The notes below the pieces were generated by a model. That model was given only the letters and a program-made list of their open reading frames with translations, was not told the DNA's origin and did no database searches. The translations under genes were made by a program, and so were the position numbers. Positions 51,234 to 63,935 of a stretch of DNA of 64,000 bases are shown here, piece by piece. Position 1 is the stretch's first letter. Each line of letters opens with the position of its first letter. Source of the stretch: Lumbricus rubellus (Eukaryota > Annelida > Clitellata > Crassiclitellata > Lumbricidae); contig OX243815.1 in assembly GCA_945859605.1 (NCBI GenBank), positions 25,212,613 through 25,276,612 of the forward strand, given 5' to 3'.

Positions 51234-53022
51234 TTACAGTTCTCTGCTGCAGTGTCGGTGAGATCACTCACTCATCGGGGCAGCCTGACCATTACCAAAG
51301 ATCTTAGAGACAACCATCGGATCTGTGATCCAACAACTACGTGGCTGAATTATCGTGTCATATACTGTATGCTACGCATAGATATTGCTAAGAGTTGCGC
51401 TAAGGCTCTATCACAATTATGACTGTATATTAGGTATCAGCTCGATAGAAGCTATACGTGGCTGAATTATCGTGTCATAATATAGGCCTACTGTACTGTA
51501 GGCTATGCCACGCACAGATAGATATTTGCTGAAATTTGCTCTAAGACACTATCATAATTATATGACTGTGTACTAGTGTAAGCCTATTAGGTACGGTATA
51601 CCAGCGCGATAGAAGCTGCTAAGTTGCCAAACAAGCATGCACGCCGCGTATATTCATATTTCAGGAGCATGTCTATTCGCGTAGTACACACCGCGATAGG
51701 CTACTTTGTGCGTTTTGTTCACGGTTCCTGAAGACCGAGTGATGACGATTATGAAGGTCTTTACAACATCTAGAATTTTTTATTGAAATGAAGAAATTCG
51801 ACAGATGGTGTAGAGCAAAGGTCGATGCTGGGGACAATTGCACATGGACGGCAGAGGAACTGGATTCTCCATATCATGAGGGATGACACCATAATAAGAG
51901 ACATCATCGAAGGAAGAATGGAGGGAAAGAAGACATGACGAAGACGAAGAATGATGTTACTGGTCTGGATGATGACAGATGATGACAGAGGATGCAGAGG
52001 ATGACAGAGGATGAAGAATGATGACCACAGAAGACTGAAGGGAGATGTACAAAATAGAGATGCGGGGCGTCATTGACAATGGACATACGAATCTGTCTGA
52101 GGGCAGAGAACGAACGAACGAATAACATCTAACCTGAGCGTGAAGGTTGTGGAACACTCACTGTGGCAATTATTTTAGTTACTAGGCCACATTGTCGTCA
52201 TTTCAATATCTGTATGTGTGTAAACATGGGTCCAATTGACGCTCGATACCATTATAGAAACTGGACAGACACAAAATAGGGTCCAGCTTAAAACTGTGAC
52301 AACCAATTATTGATAAATAGCATCGCTGACTATTTGAACTTTTGCTTTTGTTATGTATCATGTAGCCTAATATGTCAAATACACATGACTTTTGCGTTAC
52401 AACATTTACAGATGAGAATATAAAATAATTATGACATAAGCTTATAATGTAAGATATGTGACTCGCTGAAAGCGAAACTCAAACTTCGTAAGACGTATAT
52501 TTGATGCAAAAATTGTATTAATTTGATTGAAAATTTAAGTCGTTTATCATCATTGAGAAGGTTTCGTAATAATTATTAAAATAGTCGCTATTTTGACAAC
52601 TTTATGCCTGAACCTCCGTCATCCATTTTCTTCTCTCGGTCCAATATTCAATAAGAAATAACTGCTCATCAGACGTTCCTCGCGATGTGTTAGAGTCCGT
52701 GCAAATTAAATTAAATAATTTAAAGAAATAATGCCATTTATTGCTTATGGATATGGTGGCAGGTAATGGATTTGTGAATTTTCTGGAGCGGAAGTCAAAT
52801 TGAAACTCAACACGAGGTAACATGTTGGAACTGCTGTGTCACTTAGACATCACACTTAGACTTAGACATGATATTAACTCTCATTCAAAATTTAGCGTAT
52901 TTAATCGTGCAATTATGCAGATAATTAATTATAGACTATTGCATTTTTCTCAAACGAAATAGCTTTGCTTTGCTGCAGATTTTTATTTGTACTCATCGTA
53001 ATGGTAATTGTAATCTCCAAAC
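51234..53022. other. 3' untranslated and intergenic DNA
   Basis: Probably the 3' untranslated region of the SUEL/CUB gene, then intergenic DNA. Two related segments starting ACGTGGCTGAATTATCGTGTCATA (51340 and 51455) form a roughly 115-bp imperfect duplication. A GATGACAGAG repeat lies at 51970-52015. I see no gene. Confidence 0.5.
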
Positions 53023-53030
53023 TTCTAGAG

Positions 53031-53832
53031 CAGGGGTTCTCAACCGGTGTGTCGCGACACACTGGTGTGTCGCGTCTTGACCGCCGGTGTGTCGCGTAAA
53101 AGTGGTGTGTCGCTGGTGTGTCGCGAAGAATTGGTGTGTCGCGAATTAATAATAATGATAATAAATTATCTTCGTTTCTTTTCCAAACTGACCGAACAGA
53201 GTAGGACCATTATTACATGAAATAATTCTAAATAATATCAGTCTACTAAATTCTCACAGCACACGTCCGTTGTTCTTGCATTATACACTGACTTACTTTA
53301 TCTATAGGTAGCCTAATTTAGAAGTTTAGCCCATGACTGCAATGAGAATTTGTTGCGCTCTATTTAGGCCTAGGCCTATCTATTTATTTTTACCGCGATC
53401 TGGGTATAGTTATGACGTTTATCTTCAACGGATATGACATAGGGCCTATGTAAACACGTTTGTGATCGCATCTGTTAGAAAACTTTTACCAGTTAGGCCT
53501 AACCAAGGCTAAGTCAGAAATCGATATGGAAAAATTTATCGTAAGAAAACGTAAATTTATCGATCTTATGCCTATAAGTGATGACGCGGAATCAGACTTT
53601 GATAGCAACAATATAATTATTTTCGTTTATTAAAAATGTCAGTAGTTTAGCATTTTCATTTAGAAGGATAAATAAGTTTGAGAGCAAATTTGAAATAAAT
53701 AGACATGTTTCACTTTGACACTTTTATAGGCCTATTTTTACGACATTTACATTATGACGATTGAATGGTGTGTCGCCAAATTTGATAGCAAGTTTAAGTG
53801 TGTCGCGGGACGAAAAAGGTTGAGAACCCCTG
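53031..53832. mobile_element. hAT (Charlie-like) element with GTGTGTCGC subterminal repeats
   Basis: Perfect 15-bp inverted ends CAGGGGTTCTCAACC / GGTTGAGAACCCCTG, flanked by exact 8-bp copies TTCTAGAG (53023-53030 and 53833-53840). The left end has six to seven copies of GGTGTGTCGCG and the right end two TGTGTCGC motifs, the layout expected of transposase-binding sites. At about 53525 a short frame (MEKFIVRKRKFIDLM) resembles a hAT transposase N-terminus, but the rest is deleted. Confidence 0.92.
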
Positions 53833-54469
53833 TTCTAGAGCGCCACTCGAAAGCAAAGCGCAGGGCACAAGCTTATTGGCGAGCTCTGATACTCGTTGTT
53901 TCAGTGTCCACCGAGAGTCCACCGGTATCGAAGAACTCCAGTTTACCAATGGATCGCTTTTCTATCGTTGCAATGTTCTTATGATGGAACAGCGACTGAA
54001 AATTCCTTTTCTGCATTCAAACTCGAAATTCTGCCCACGGTTTTATCTCTATGCACCCAGTGATAGGCATGGTGAAAGGTGGCTCCATGGTTTCGTGAGT
54101 TTCTTTCATGCGTAGTCTACTGCCAATAATTATTGAAGATTGGACGTTGCCAATATGCTGCAAGATATTTTTCATGTGTAGGCTAAGCTTAGACTAACAG
54201 TATAGGCTACAAAAAGATAAAAAAGATACCATCGATACTGGTGAAGCTTACAAACCAAAGACGCAATCGGCTTTTCAAAGTCACCACAGAGACAAAGATT
54301 ATCAACCTTTGCTTTATTTATTTCTCGCATTTGTTCTAGCGCCCCTTCACGCTTAGGCCTACTACTCAGAGGCGCCCCGACTACAGCGCGGACACTGCAT
54401 CGAAGTTTCACGTTGAAGCTCACGAACAATTGAAAGACTTGCTCAACGTCCATATACGTGACATCTTGA

Positions 54470-54532
54470 GGTGTATTCGAACCTAAACCCTTTGGCTACA
54501 AAGCACCGAACCCACCACTACACCACCGACTA
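54470..54532 (-). repeat. tRNA-derived SINE head
   Basis: On the minus strand GGTGGTGTAGTGGTGG (A-box-like) and GGTTCGAATAC (B-box-like) are spaced as in a tRNA. It is probably the start of a SINE whose body runs toward lower coordinates. Confidence 0.5.
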
Positions 54533-54811
54533 AAGAAGGTCGTCAGAAATATTGACCGGCGAAAAAATGGAACATTTCGTCGGCGACTCGGCCGTTCGTC
54601 CGCCCAAAATGTCGCGTCCTTCCTTCGGCCACTCGTTCGTCCCCCGCAACTTGGAGACCAAGTCTCCGCCCATGCTTGGGCTGGATCCGCCCAAGATGGT
54701 GGTTGACAGAAATTTTCATTGCTTGCGACAATAAACCTAATCTTTAAGTCTTGAACCAAGTAGTTCTGGTTTTGTCTTAAAGCGCTGTCACGTTTCTGAA
54801 TAGCTTCTCAG

Positions 54812-55866
54812 CAGTGCCAGATTAACTATGGCGCAACTGGCGCACTTGCGCCAGGCCTTTTTTCGGAGGCAAAAATAAATTTGTTTTTTACAAATCCGAT
54901 TATCCGATCGAATTTGTTTATATAAGTCACAGTCCGGCTTATTTAAAATGTTTAATTTCTAAAACAAGCATTGCATATAAAATTTGGTGGCATTATAAAA
55001 ATAGGCCTTCTACAGTACTACTACTATAATGATGACGTACTAATTAATTGTGTACTGTAATGATGACGTATGACGTAATCAATTTATGCGCGGATCGACC
55101 CCATCACCAAATAAAATATAGATATGCGTAGTAGGCCTACGCATTGTAGACTATGTTCCATGTAGCCTAATATTATTATTATCTATAGGGCCTACTATTT
55201 AGTGTTTATGTAGCTACTTATTTCTTTTTTTAATTTTAATTTCAGCAATGATATAATTGATATGTCCAAATCTGAAACTACCATAGATCTACCATTAAAA
55301 CAAGAGACAGAAACAGGTACAGCAGTTACTCCACAAAAGATGCTGAATAATTATAGGCCTAATGTACCGCTATAATCTGAAAGACGGCTTTCCAAACGTT
55401 TGTATTGCACTACGGTACGTATTTACTTAACTTTGCCTGTAAGTAACTGCAGTAGGCCCCCTAGAGAAAGATCATTCAGTCATTTAAAATGCATAAAATC
55501 ATCTTTGAGGTCAACAATGGGCCAGGACAGATTGGCAAATGAAATGAACATTGAGTCGGAAATCTTGACAGATCGTGACCTTCAAGATATAATAATTGAT
55601 TCTTTCTCTATACTTTAAAAGCGCGAAGGAAAGACTTTTAAACTCGACGAACATTTTTGAACAGTTGAACTGTAACAAGTAAAATTAAAAAATCTCCTAT
55701 GATTGTATCACAGCTTCATTTTGTGTTCATAAATTATTAAAGTATGTTTTTCTATAGCCTATAATTAATTTTTCCCCATTTTTTGGATAATTTGATTGGA
55801 TAGAGGGCCTACTTTAGTTTTGTTGCATTGTTTGCGCCAGGCCTCTAAAAAGTTAATCCGGCACTG
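54812..55866 (+). mobile_element. hAT element with transposase remnant
   Basis: A 1,055-bp element with ends CAGTGCCAGATTAACT and AGTTAATCCGGCACTG, flanked by exact 8-bp copies CTTCTCAG (54804-54811 and 55867-55874). GCGCCAGGCCT-type motifs lie just inside both ends. It retains the C-terminal part of a transposase (55442-55618). Confidence 0.93.
55442..55618 (+). pseudogene. hAT transposase C-terminal (dimerisation) fragment
   Basis: Reads ERSFSHLKCIKSSLRSTMGQDRLANEMNIE..., the classic hATC region (E-SFS-LK-IK-LRSTM-Q-RL) before a stop at 55616. Upstream transposase sequence is missing or decayed, so this is a remnant inside the non-autonomous element. Confidence 0.88.
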
Positions 55867-56175
55867 CTTCTCAGAATCTATAGGTCCTACGTTGGGCTCA
55901 CAACAAAGCAAAACGTGCTGCAGTGTAATCAAAATAACTTCCAGTTCAGAAGTTTATTTAATTAGCATGAACTGAACACGACACGATCTTTGTTTATAAA
56001 TATATATATGATATAATTGTAGGTCATATGCATAATAGTCATATTCAAGATGATTATTTTGCTGTTCAAACAATTATAATTATCCCAAAGTTAACAAAAT
56101 TATAGGCCTACCGGTGTAAGATGTAGGCTAAGCGCTTTATAGCGCTCAACAGAGCTTCATTCAAATCATTCCAGC

Positions 56176-56605
56176 CATAGATGTAAAAACGATGGAAACG
56201 GAATAAAAAACGAAAAAAGTGGTTTTTTCGAAAAATAAAAAACGACAAAAATCGATAAAAAACGGAAACGGCAAATAATTTGACGTGGCTACATCTAAAA
56301 CCGCATTTTAACCTTGAAAACCTTGATTAGGAGCCTACTACACGCAGGCTATCTCTTAAATGATTTGATGTTAAACGATGAAATAATGAGAGTTGGCAGA
56401 AAACGTAAGGAATATCAGAAGAAGAAAAATTAGGAAAATAATAACAGAAAGTAAATGAATAAATAAAGTTAAAGAAAAAAAAAAAACCGAAAAAAGCGAT
56501 GGGAAAATAAAAAACGAAAAAAAACCATGGGGAAAATAAAAATCGAAAAAACCACGTTTTGGGGGGGGGGAAATACAAAACGGAAAAACGTTTTTTGCAA
56601 CTATG
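56176..56605. mobile_element. hAT-type MITE family 'CATAG', copy 2
   Basis: A 430-bp element starts CATAGATGTAAAAACG and ends CGTTTTTTGCAACTATG, flanked by exact 8-bp copies ATTCCAGC (56168-56175 and 56606-56613). It has the same interior as 49279-49711 but in the opposite orientation. Confidence 0.9.
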
Positions 56606-56613
56606 ATTCCAGC

Positions 56614-57480
56614 ATTGAAAGGCTCTGTTAAATAAAAGAAAGCGGATAGCGCCTTGCCTTGTCAATGATACTTTTGTCATGCATGCTGACAAAATCTTTT
56701 AAAGTAAACTAACAGCATGTTCCTGCGACTTTTTATATTTTCTTCACGGCATTAAGCAGCAGCAGCATTAGTTATATACGTAAACAGAATAATAAAACTC
56801 TGGATGTTTGATTGACTTGCTCTATATTGCCGCCATAATATTACGAATCCATTTAATCTGTTTACCGATAGCTAGCGGCGTGACAGAAAGGTCGTAAACA
56901 CAACGGTACTTAAATAGAATTTGATATCGTCAATATCAGGACTTCTTTTCATCAAAAAGGATCATAAAATTTTATTGTGAAATATAATATTAGGCCTATT
57001 AAATTTGATGTCGGTGAGGATGAATTCTAAAGACTCCAAGTGTATGGTCTCAGTGAGAGTCAAACCGCAGCTCAGATGCGTGACATCATGCGTCTAAATC
57101 CGTAATCCTAATGCCAACGCCATGCATTTATTTACCTCAGTCCATAACTACCAATAGGCCTATACGCTTTGGCTACAGTCCACAATATCGGTTCAATATA
57201 AACGATTAATTAAAATTAAATTTATTTTTAGGGGGTCAGTGGAAATTGCTTCATGCATATTCATGAGCGCCGTTGAATCCGATTCATGTTTGACTCTAAG
57301 TATACTTCCTTTTGTTCCTTTTGTTCCATCAACCATGCTTGCTTGTTTGGTTATAAATTATCTGAACAGACCATGTAACGTAGCACATCGCTGGTGAATA
57401 GGCTGTCAGCTGGCTTTTGGCTTTTAAGCAGCTCCTTAGAAATTTAAGATTCATGGATAAAATATATAAAACAAGTTGGA
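56614..57480. other. Non-coding DNA
   Basis: No gene seen. It would include the 3' untranslated region of the minus-strand repeat-protein gene that ends at 57488. Confidence 0.4.
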
Positions 57481-57487
57481 ATTTAAG

Positions 57488-59985
57488 TTACTCCAATGCG
57501 TCGTCGAAATCGTCATCGTAGTCTTTCTGATCTTCCTGATCCAACTCCTCCATCTCCTCTTCAGGTGGTTTTTTCTTTTGCTCCATTAGGTTATCCTTCT
57601 CTTTCTTTTCTCTCTTCCCTATATCCGTGTGCTGATCTTCTGTATCAAAACCAGAAAGTAAACCGGAAACAAGAGAGAACTGTGAACCACAAGAAACACC
57701 GAATTCACTCTGTCTCGAAACAACTGACTTTGTGTCAAACTTCATCGATCCAGTTTGTATTGATTCTGAGTGACTTGACTCTGGCAAGTTTAGTTGAGAC
57801 TGCCTTGACTCTGGACGATTTGATTGATATTGCCTTGACTCTAGTCGATTTGATTGAGATTGCCTTGACTCTGGTCGATTTGATTGAGATTGCCTTGACT
57901 CTGGTTTATTTGGTTGAGATTGCCTTGACTCTGGGCGATTTGATTGAGATTGCCTTGACTCCGGCCGATTTGATTGAGATTGCCTCGAATCTGATCGATT
58001 CGATTGAGATTGCCTTGACTCTGGACAATTTGATTGAGTTTGCCTTGACTCTGGGCGATTTGACTGAGATTTTCGTGACTCTGGTCGATTTGATTGAGAT
58101 TGCCTTGACTCTGGGCGATTTGATTGAGATTGCCTTGACTCTGGACGATTTGATTGAGATTGCCTTGAATCTGGAGGATTTGACTGAGATTGCCTCGAAT
58201 CTGGGCGATTTGATTGAGATTGCCTTGACTCTGGACGATTTGAATGAGATTGCCTTGAATCTGGTCGATTTGATTGAGATTGCCTTGACTCTGGTCGATT
58301 TGATTGAGATTGCCTTGACTCTGGTCGATTTGATTGAGATTGCCTTGACTCTGGTCGACTTGATTGAGATTGCCTTGACTCTGGACGAATTGATTGAGAT
58401 TGCCTTGACTCTATTCGATTTGATTGAGATTGCCTTGAGTCTTGGCGATTTGATTGAGATTGCCGTGACTCTGGACGATTTGATTGAGATTGCCTTGACT
58501 CTGGGCGATTTGATTGAGACTGCCTCGACTCAGGACGATTTGATTGAGATTGCCTTGAATCTGGCCGATTTGATTGAGATTGCCTTGACTCTTGTCGATT
58601 TGATTGAGATTGCCTTGATTCGGAACGTTCTAATTCGCATTGCCCTAAGGACACTAAATCAGATCGAGCTGATAGGAATTGCTTCATTTCTGATTGCCTA
58701 GAATCCGATCGCCTTGATTCAAACATATCTGAATCGTATTGATCAGATCGTGTCTTGGTATTCAGCAGCTCTGGTTCGAATTCCATTGTCTTGGAATAGA
58801 TTGTTTCTGTCTCCTCCTCCGGAACAGTATTGCAGAAACTCCTCGCTGATATTATAGCCTCACCACCTTGCAGCGAAGTCGTGTGAGTTAGCATTGGTCG
58901 CCTACGACCACCTCCCATCGATCCACCGCGACTGTTGCACTGGCTCCCCGAACAATCGCTCGTCTCTTCGCACTGCGTCCAACTGTTCTGCGTGAGGACT
59001 TCCGGAAGGAAGAGAATCCTGACGGACGTCTCGACCATCTGATTCCTCGTTTCCGGTTTCGCTTGAGTGGACGTGTCATGCAGGACCTTCGTCTTTGTCT
59101 GAGACTCTTTGTCTTCGGATTGGATGACGTGTTGCGACGAAGAATCCCGGATGTCGACCGTGTTCTGGGTCGTTGCGTTCACCCTTTCAGGCACCGCCTG
59201 TTCACCTCTGCTCACCTTCTCGACCATCCGAAGGATCTCGCACTCGACTCCAACGTCTCGAAGTCTGGACGGGTATTCGGGAAATTTCGATCTCCCACTT
59301 CGTCCTTTTCCACTTCGTTCCGATCTGGAACGGGTCGTCGACTGGAGCTGAGGTTCCTTCCCGTAACGGAAGTTAGGGCGAAGGCTGGCCGGAAGACGAT
59401 CCCGAAGCTGCTTCTGTGCCACGTGACTGGACGCAGCATCCAGTCGGTGGTGGAACTGGGTGGGGTATTTGTAGCGGAGGAAATTACCATGGTGGAAGTT
59501 CCTCTGCTTCATTCCAGCGTCTACATTTCCGCCTTCACCGTCATCCACAACGACGCTTCCACGACGTCTTTCCACTTTCAACGTCTCTGAGTTGATCCGC
59601 GTCGTGGTCTCTGTTCCACGCAGGTTGGCATAGTGTGGCTGTCGGTCAACAGAGATTATAGCATCATCGTCGTCTGTTTGCCAGTTGTCAAGTCGTAAAT
59701 CAATATGCAAATCATTGAAATCGTTTTGTTTAATCTGGTGGTGGATATCTGTCTGAAAATGGTTGTCGTCGTTTTTAGTTCGTTCGTAGATGTCGGCATT
59801 TCGGTGAATTCCTTGATCTTCTTTGATCTCATTTCGGTGGCTTCTTTGATCTTCTTTGATCTCATTTCGGTGGCTAATTTGATCTTCTTTGATCTCATTT
59901 TGGTGACTTCCTTGATCTTCTTTGATTGCATGCTTTGTACGTCGTCGATTGTTCTCGGATAAAGACAAGGCAGCAGTACGAGGCT
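57488..59985 (-). CDS. Main exon of a repeat-rich, disordered protein
   Basis: This is exon 2 of a two-exon model. The acceptor TTATTTCGTTGAAG precedes 59985, and the phase (two bases completing the codon) matches the donor of the exon at 60516. The frame runs about 832 codons to TAA 57488-57490. The N-terminal part has four copies of an 11-residue IKEDQ-SHRNE unit, then a low-complexity Arg/Ser region with a conserved-looking KYPTQFHHRLDAASSHVAQK block. Residues about 440-740 are around 30 copies of SRQSQSNRPE. The end is Lys/Glu-rich and finishes DYDDDFDDALE. No enzyme domain, signal peptide or membrane segment is present. I do not recognise the family; a scaffold, cytoskeletal or nuclear disordered protein is possible. 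Confidence 0.75.
57771..58625 (-). repeat. Coding 30-bp minisatellite (SRQSQSNRPE units)
   Basis: About 29 tandem 30-bp units, each encoding ten residues with variation mainly at the last two (PE, PD, QD, LE, IE). Unit length divisible by three keeps the frame. Changes are mostly single bases, so the array expands by unequal exchange while selection or recency keeps it open. Confidence 0.93.
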
Positions 59986-60515
59986 CTTCAACGAAATAAT
60001 AAGAACATTGGCATCAAAATATACGCACGATTTAGTCCACAAATATTCTACATAATTCAGTTTGTTTCATGATCCGAAAGGCTATGTTTACAGAAAATCA
60101 TTAATAAAGGCACGTTGAATACAGAACTTCTCTGTGTTTTTCGCACTGATAACACTTCTGAATGGTTTGCACTGCGACAGGAGCTCTGTAATTTTATTGG
60201 CACAATACAGTAAAGAAGTCGTCACGTTAATCCCTTCACGGCATTTCAATAGACGACTGGCATCAAAATGTCACGTCTTTCTAGCACCGTGGCAACCCTG
60301 TATACCGAATCGCTGTTTTCTGCATGCAGCTGCATAGGCTACTTCATATTGCTTTAGGCCGACACATTAAAATAAAATACAAAGCAATGCAATACAAATT
60401 ATATAGATCTAATACAAAACAAAATAAAAAATAAATTATGGAGCTTTGAGATTTATGAAATGGGTGTAAAACATCGCTCAGTCCTATCTCTATGTCATAT
60501 TTGTTTCACACTTAC

Positions 60516-60720
60516 GAATGTCGTTGACGATGACTTCAATGCCTGTGATGTCATCATCTACTACCAACTGTTGCTGCAGGGGAAATTCCTTCTGCGATGA
60601 AATTGCTGTATTCTTTGGTACAAATGCCTGCGCGAAGTTTCTGTGGAATCTCTTTGGTGATTCTGGAAGAACAAGGTATGCCGTCTCCTCATCATCGTCA
60701 TCATCGTCATCGTCCGTCAT
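60516..60720 (-). CDS. First coding exon of the repeat-rich protein
   Basis: 205 bp from ATG 60720 (an in-frame TGA lies 18 bp upstream) to a consensus donor C|GTAAGT. It encodes 68 residues: an acidic start (MTDDDDDDDDEE), then YLVLPESPKRFHRNFAQAFV and a hydrophobic-acidic DDDITGIEVIVNDI end. Phase 1 at the donor fits the acceptor before 59985. The intron is 530 bp. Confidence 0.65.
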
Positions 60721-62090
60721 GTTATTCTTTTTGTGTCACGGAGTTGACTTCACGTTTGTGGAATGGTTGCATTCAACATATTATACGACCATCAAAATTC
60801 AGGCAAATTGCGATGCAATTCTTAAAGCTGTGGATGGATGCAGAATTTTAGGTAAATCTAAATAGGAACAATTTCAGTTTAAATTAACGTCAATTGAGTA
60901 TAATTCAGGACAGCTTATCTGTGCAGATTAACATTCGCATGATGAGAATTCAGTGTAAAATAAATGTGATTTAAATGGAAGTCGATCAGCTATAAACGAT
61001 AGGCTCTAGAATAATGAAAAAGACAAAGGTTAACTAAGAGAGATCGCCAGCTTTGATCAAACGGCAGCCATGACATAGGCCTACATGTATGTGCACTTAG
61101 CTTATAGGCCTACAGCTGGTATTGCTTTCAAGAACCGCACAGGAAGCTCTAGAGACTTTTAAGGGCATCTGGTGCAATGCTGGAAATCAGGACTTTTTAA
61201 CGGGCAGTTGTACACAACATGTGCAGTTCTAAATGGATTTGTGCAGTTGTAGAAGCACTTCTGTACGGATAAAACTAGCAAAAAGGTAAATGTTCTCCGA
61301 TTGGAAGTAATTTATCATGGAGGATGGGAAAGAAAAGAAGGAGTTGTGCAGTTCTAAAAATTCCTTAAAAACAGTCCTGCTGGAAATTAAACATAGACAG
61401 ATTCTAACAGGTTCCATTCGCATAGTCTATTAGTGTGATTAATTAATGTAATTTTGTCGTTGGCTGATCACTGCGATCAAACAAAGATGTATCCTAAATC
61501 TACAAGGTTAAGTGCGGCTGTGTAATATTATGACACAAAATACGGGTCTATTTTTTAGTTGATCGTCAATATGAAGCAGTTTGAAAATCAAAACTGCTGA
61601 AATAATTTCAGTCATCTTCTGTGGCAAACCAAACAATATTGTGTATCTTTACCATATCGGTAAACAATAGCCTACACGTGTAGCCTACGCATGAAATAGA
61701 ATTATTTTCTCAAATCTAAATAGACCTCCACTACTTAAACATTTTCAACATAGACTTTTCAATTTTAAAAGATGAAGAATTTTACAGGAAACAGTGACTC
61801 AACTTAGGAAACCGCAATAATTTGTGTTCGTATAATTATCGATTGAATAAACCGATGCCATAATTATTAAGCTTATAATCCCTGTTTTATAACTACAGCA
61901 TACTCACCCGAGGCTGACGAAGACGAAGCTGAAGAGTCCCAATTAATTTATTTCCATTCGTTCAGCCAGCACAACCACCATTTGCGTGAAGTCACGTACG
62001 ATGGAAGCATTCGCCGAATAGCGGATTAGTTTGGCAGTGCAGCAGTGAAGATTGAGTTCTTGGCAGCTGCTCAGATGCTTAAATCAACCG
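60721..62090. other. Intergenic DNA, nothing recognised
   Basis: Presumed upstream region of the minus-strand gene. TGTGCAGTTCTA recurs at about 61220 and 61344, a short dispersed repeat. No gene seen. Confidence 0.4.
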
Positions 62091-62097
62091 TACAAAC

Positions 62098-62430
62098 ACC
62101 TTCTGCTTCTTCTCATTCTACCTCTTCTTCCTCGTCTTCCTCCTCCTCCTCCTTCTCTCTTCCTCCTCATCTTTCTCCTCTTCCTCCTCTTCCTCTTCTT
62201 CCTCCTCCTTCTCTTCTTCTTCTTCCTCCTCTTCTTCTTCTTCCTCTTCTTCCTCTTCCCCTTCCTCTTCCGTCTTTTCCTCCTCTTCCTTCTTTTCTTC
62301 TTCCTCTTCTTCCTCGTCTTCCTCTTCCTCCTCTTTCCCTATTCCTCTTCTTCCTCCTCCTTCTTCTCTTCCTGCTCTTCCTCCTCTTTCCCTCTTGCTC
62401 CTCGTCCTCCTCTTCTCCTCCTAATCCTTC
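62098..62430. repeat. Polypyrimidine TTC/TCC tract
   Basis: About 330 bp with almost no purines on the plus strand, built from CTTCCTCCT units. It reads as poly-Leu/Phe or poly-Ser/Pro and is not a gene. Confidence 0.95.
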
Positions 62431-62519
62431 AATTGGCTTTAATTACTCTATCGCTCATGGATCCTATGGATGTCACGCAAAGCGATCGATTGCTGCCGAC
62501 TCAGAGTACTAATCAACAT

Positions 62520-63935
62520 TAAATTTTCTCGCTGCTTGAATCGTTGCTTGTCCGTCCACATGTCTGCCTGCCTGTCTTACTGCCGGTACCTGCCTGTCTT
62601 GCTACTTGTATATCAGAGAGAGGAGTAGGAAGACTAGAATATATAATGCCTGCAATCTTGCAATAAGTGTGCGCAGCTATTTCACATTTTCAAACCGTTT
62701 GACTTCATCTACATTTTTGTACACTGTAAGCTTACATGTAGCCTATATACGACGCAGAAAGAGCAGCACATGCACGCATGTTCATTGCCATGTTAAGAGG
62801 CACAAAATGTGATTAGGCCTACATGCAGTAGCCTGGGCTTAGAGGAAGTAATGGATCAATTGTGGAAGTAGCAAAACACGGCAACAAAACCACAAGATCA
62901 GCAGCATAATTTATAACTGTAGGTTAGTGATAGGATTTTGAGGTGGATTAACTGTAGGAGTTTTTACACGGGAGTGATTTGCGTGTGGGGGTAGTTTGAT
63001 GATGCTTAGGAGTTCTGGTGACATTTTCTGGCTAGTGAGTTTGTTTGGATTCAAGTTGCATGGATCGAAGTAAAGTTACCATAAAAGACTTAGATCGCAG
63101 GCCACGTCAAGTCATAAGCTTTTGTCAGAAAGTAAAATCACTGGATTGACAAACTTGGAAATGATATAAACACTAGTGTGGTTACCGTAGACTGCAGTCA
63201 TAACTCATTAATTTTATTATAATTTTAGTTCAAGAATAATATTTACCTACATGTATGTAGGCCTTGATCGACGAGCTTTTTTATAGCAAGTCATTTTTGC
63301 TTATCACTGAGTGCCTGGGAATAAGCTGGTTTCTGCGACCCTATAATAATAATTATTATATCGCCAAATTAAAAAAAATAGATGCATAGCAGTAGATGAG
63401 ACTCGCTTTGTATGCAATCTCACTTTTCCCAAATCATCACATTCACGTGGGAAATAATAATTGACTGTCAGCATTGCAACTAAACGACGTATGCGTTGTC
63501 AGCGTGTTCAAACTCATCATAGCAAAAAAAGATTACAGCCAGTAGCGCGGGTTCCCTGAAACCGCGGGTCCAAGGTGGCCGCCTCGTTCGCCTTGCCCTG
63601 AGGCCGGGCCTGATTGTAAGGTACTAAAAGCTTACACAGGTTTTCACAAACAATTTGCTCGTTCAGCCTAATTCGCAACCTACACTCTGCATGGATTGGC
63701 GTGTGTTATAGTAATCCCAAACTCCAGATATCTAAATCTCTGAAAATTTCCATTTCGACTCAAATACATGCAGGCATTTATATGCATCTGCATGTGTGAA
63801 TGAATGCACGCATACATTGTTTGTGTGCATGTATGAATGCTTACCTGTGTGCTATAGTGTAAATAATGTTTGTATGAGCGTAGCCTACTTATGCATTTGG
63901 GCATGTGTGTATGAATGTGGGTACAATGTACGTGT
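62520..63935. other. Intergenic DNA, nothing recognised
   Basis: A CTGCCTGTCTT repeat of a few units lies near 62563-62605. Otherwise I see no feature. Confidence 0.4.

Noticed and set aside
57496..58701. A 401-codon plus-strand frame reading LTLVDLIEIA repeats
   Set aside because: It is the antisense shadow of the 30-bp coding minisatellite. The sense protein has varied flanking sequence, a consensus splice donor in phase and a clean stop.
62045..62522. Leu/Phe/Pro-rich frames of about 155 codons
   Set aside because: Translation of a polypyrimidine tract.
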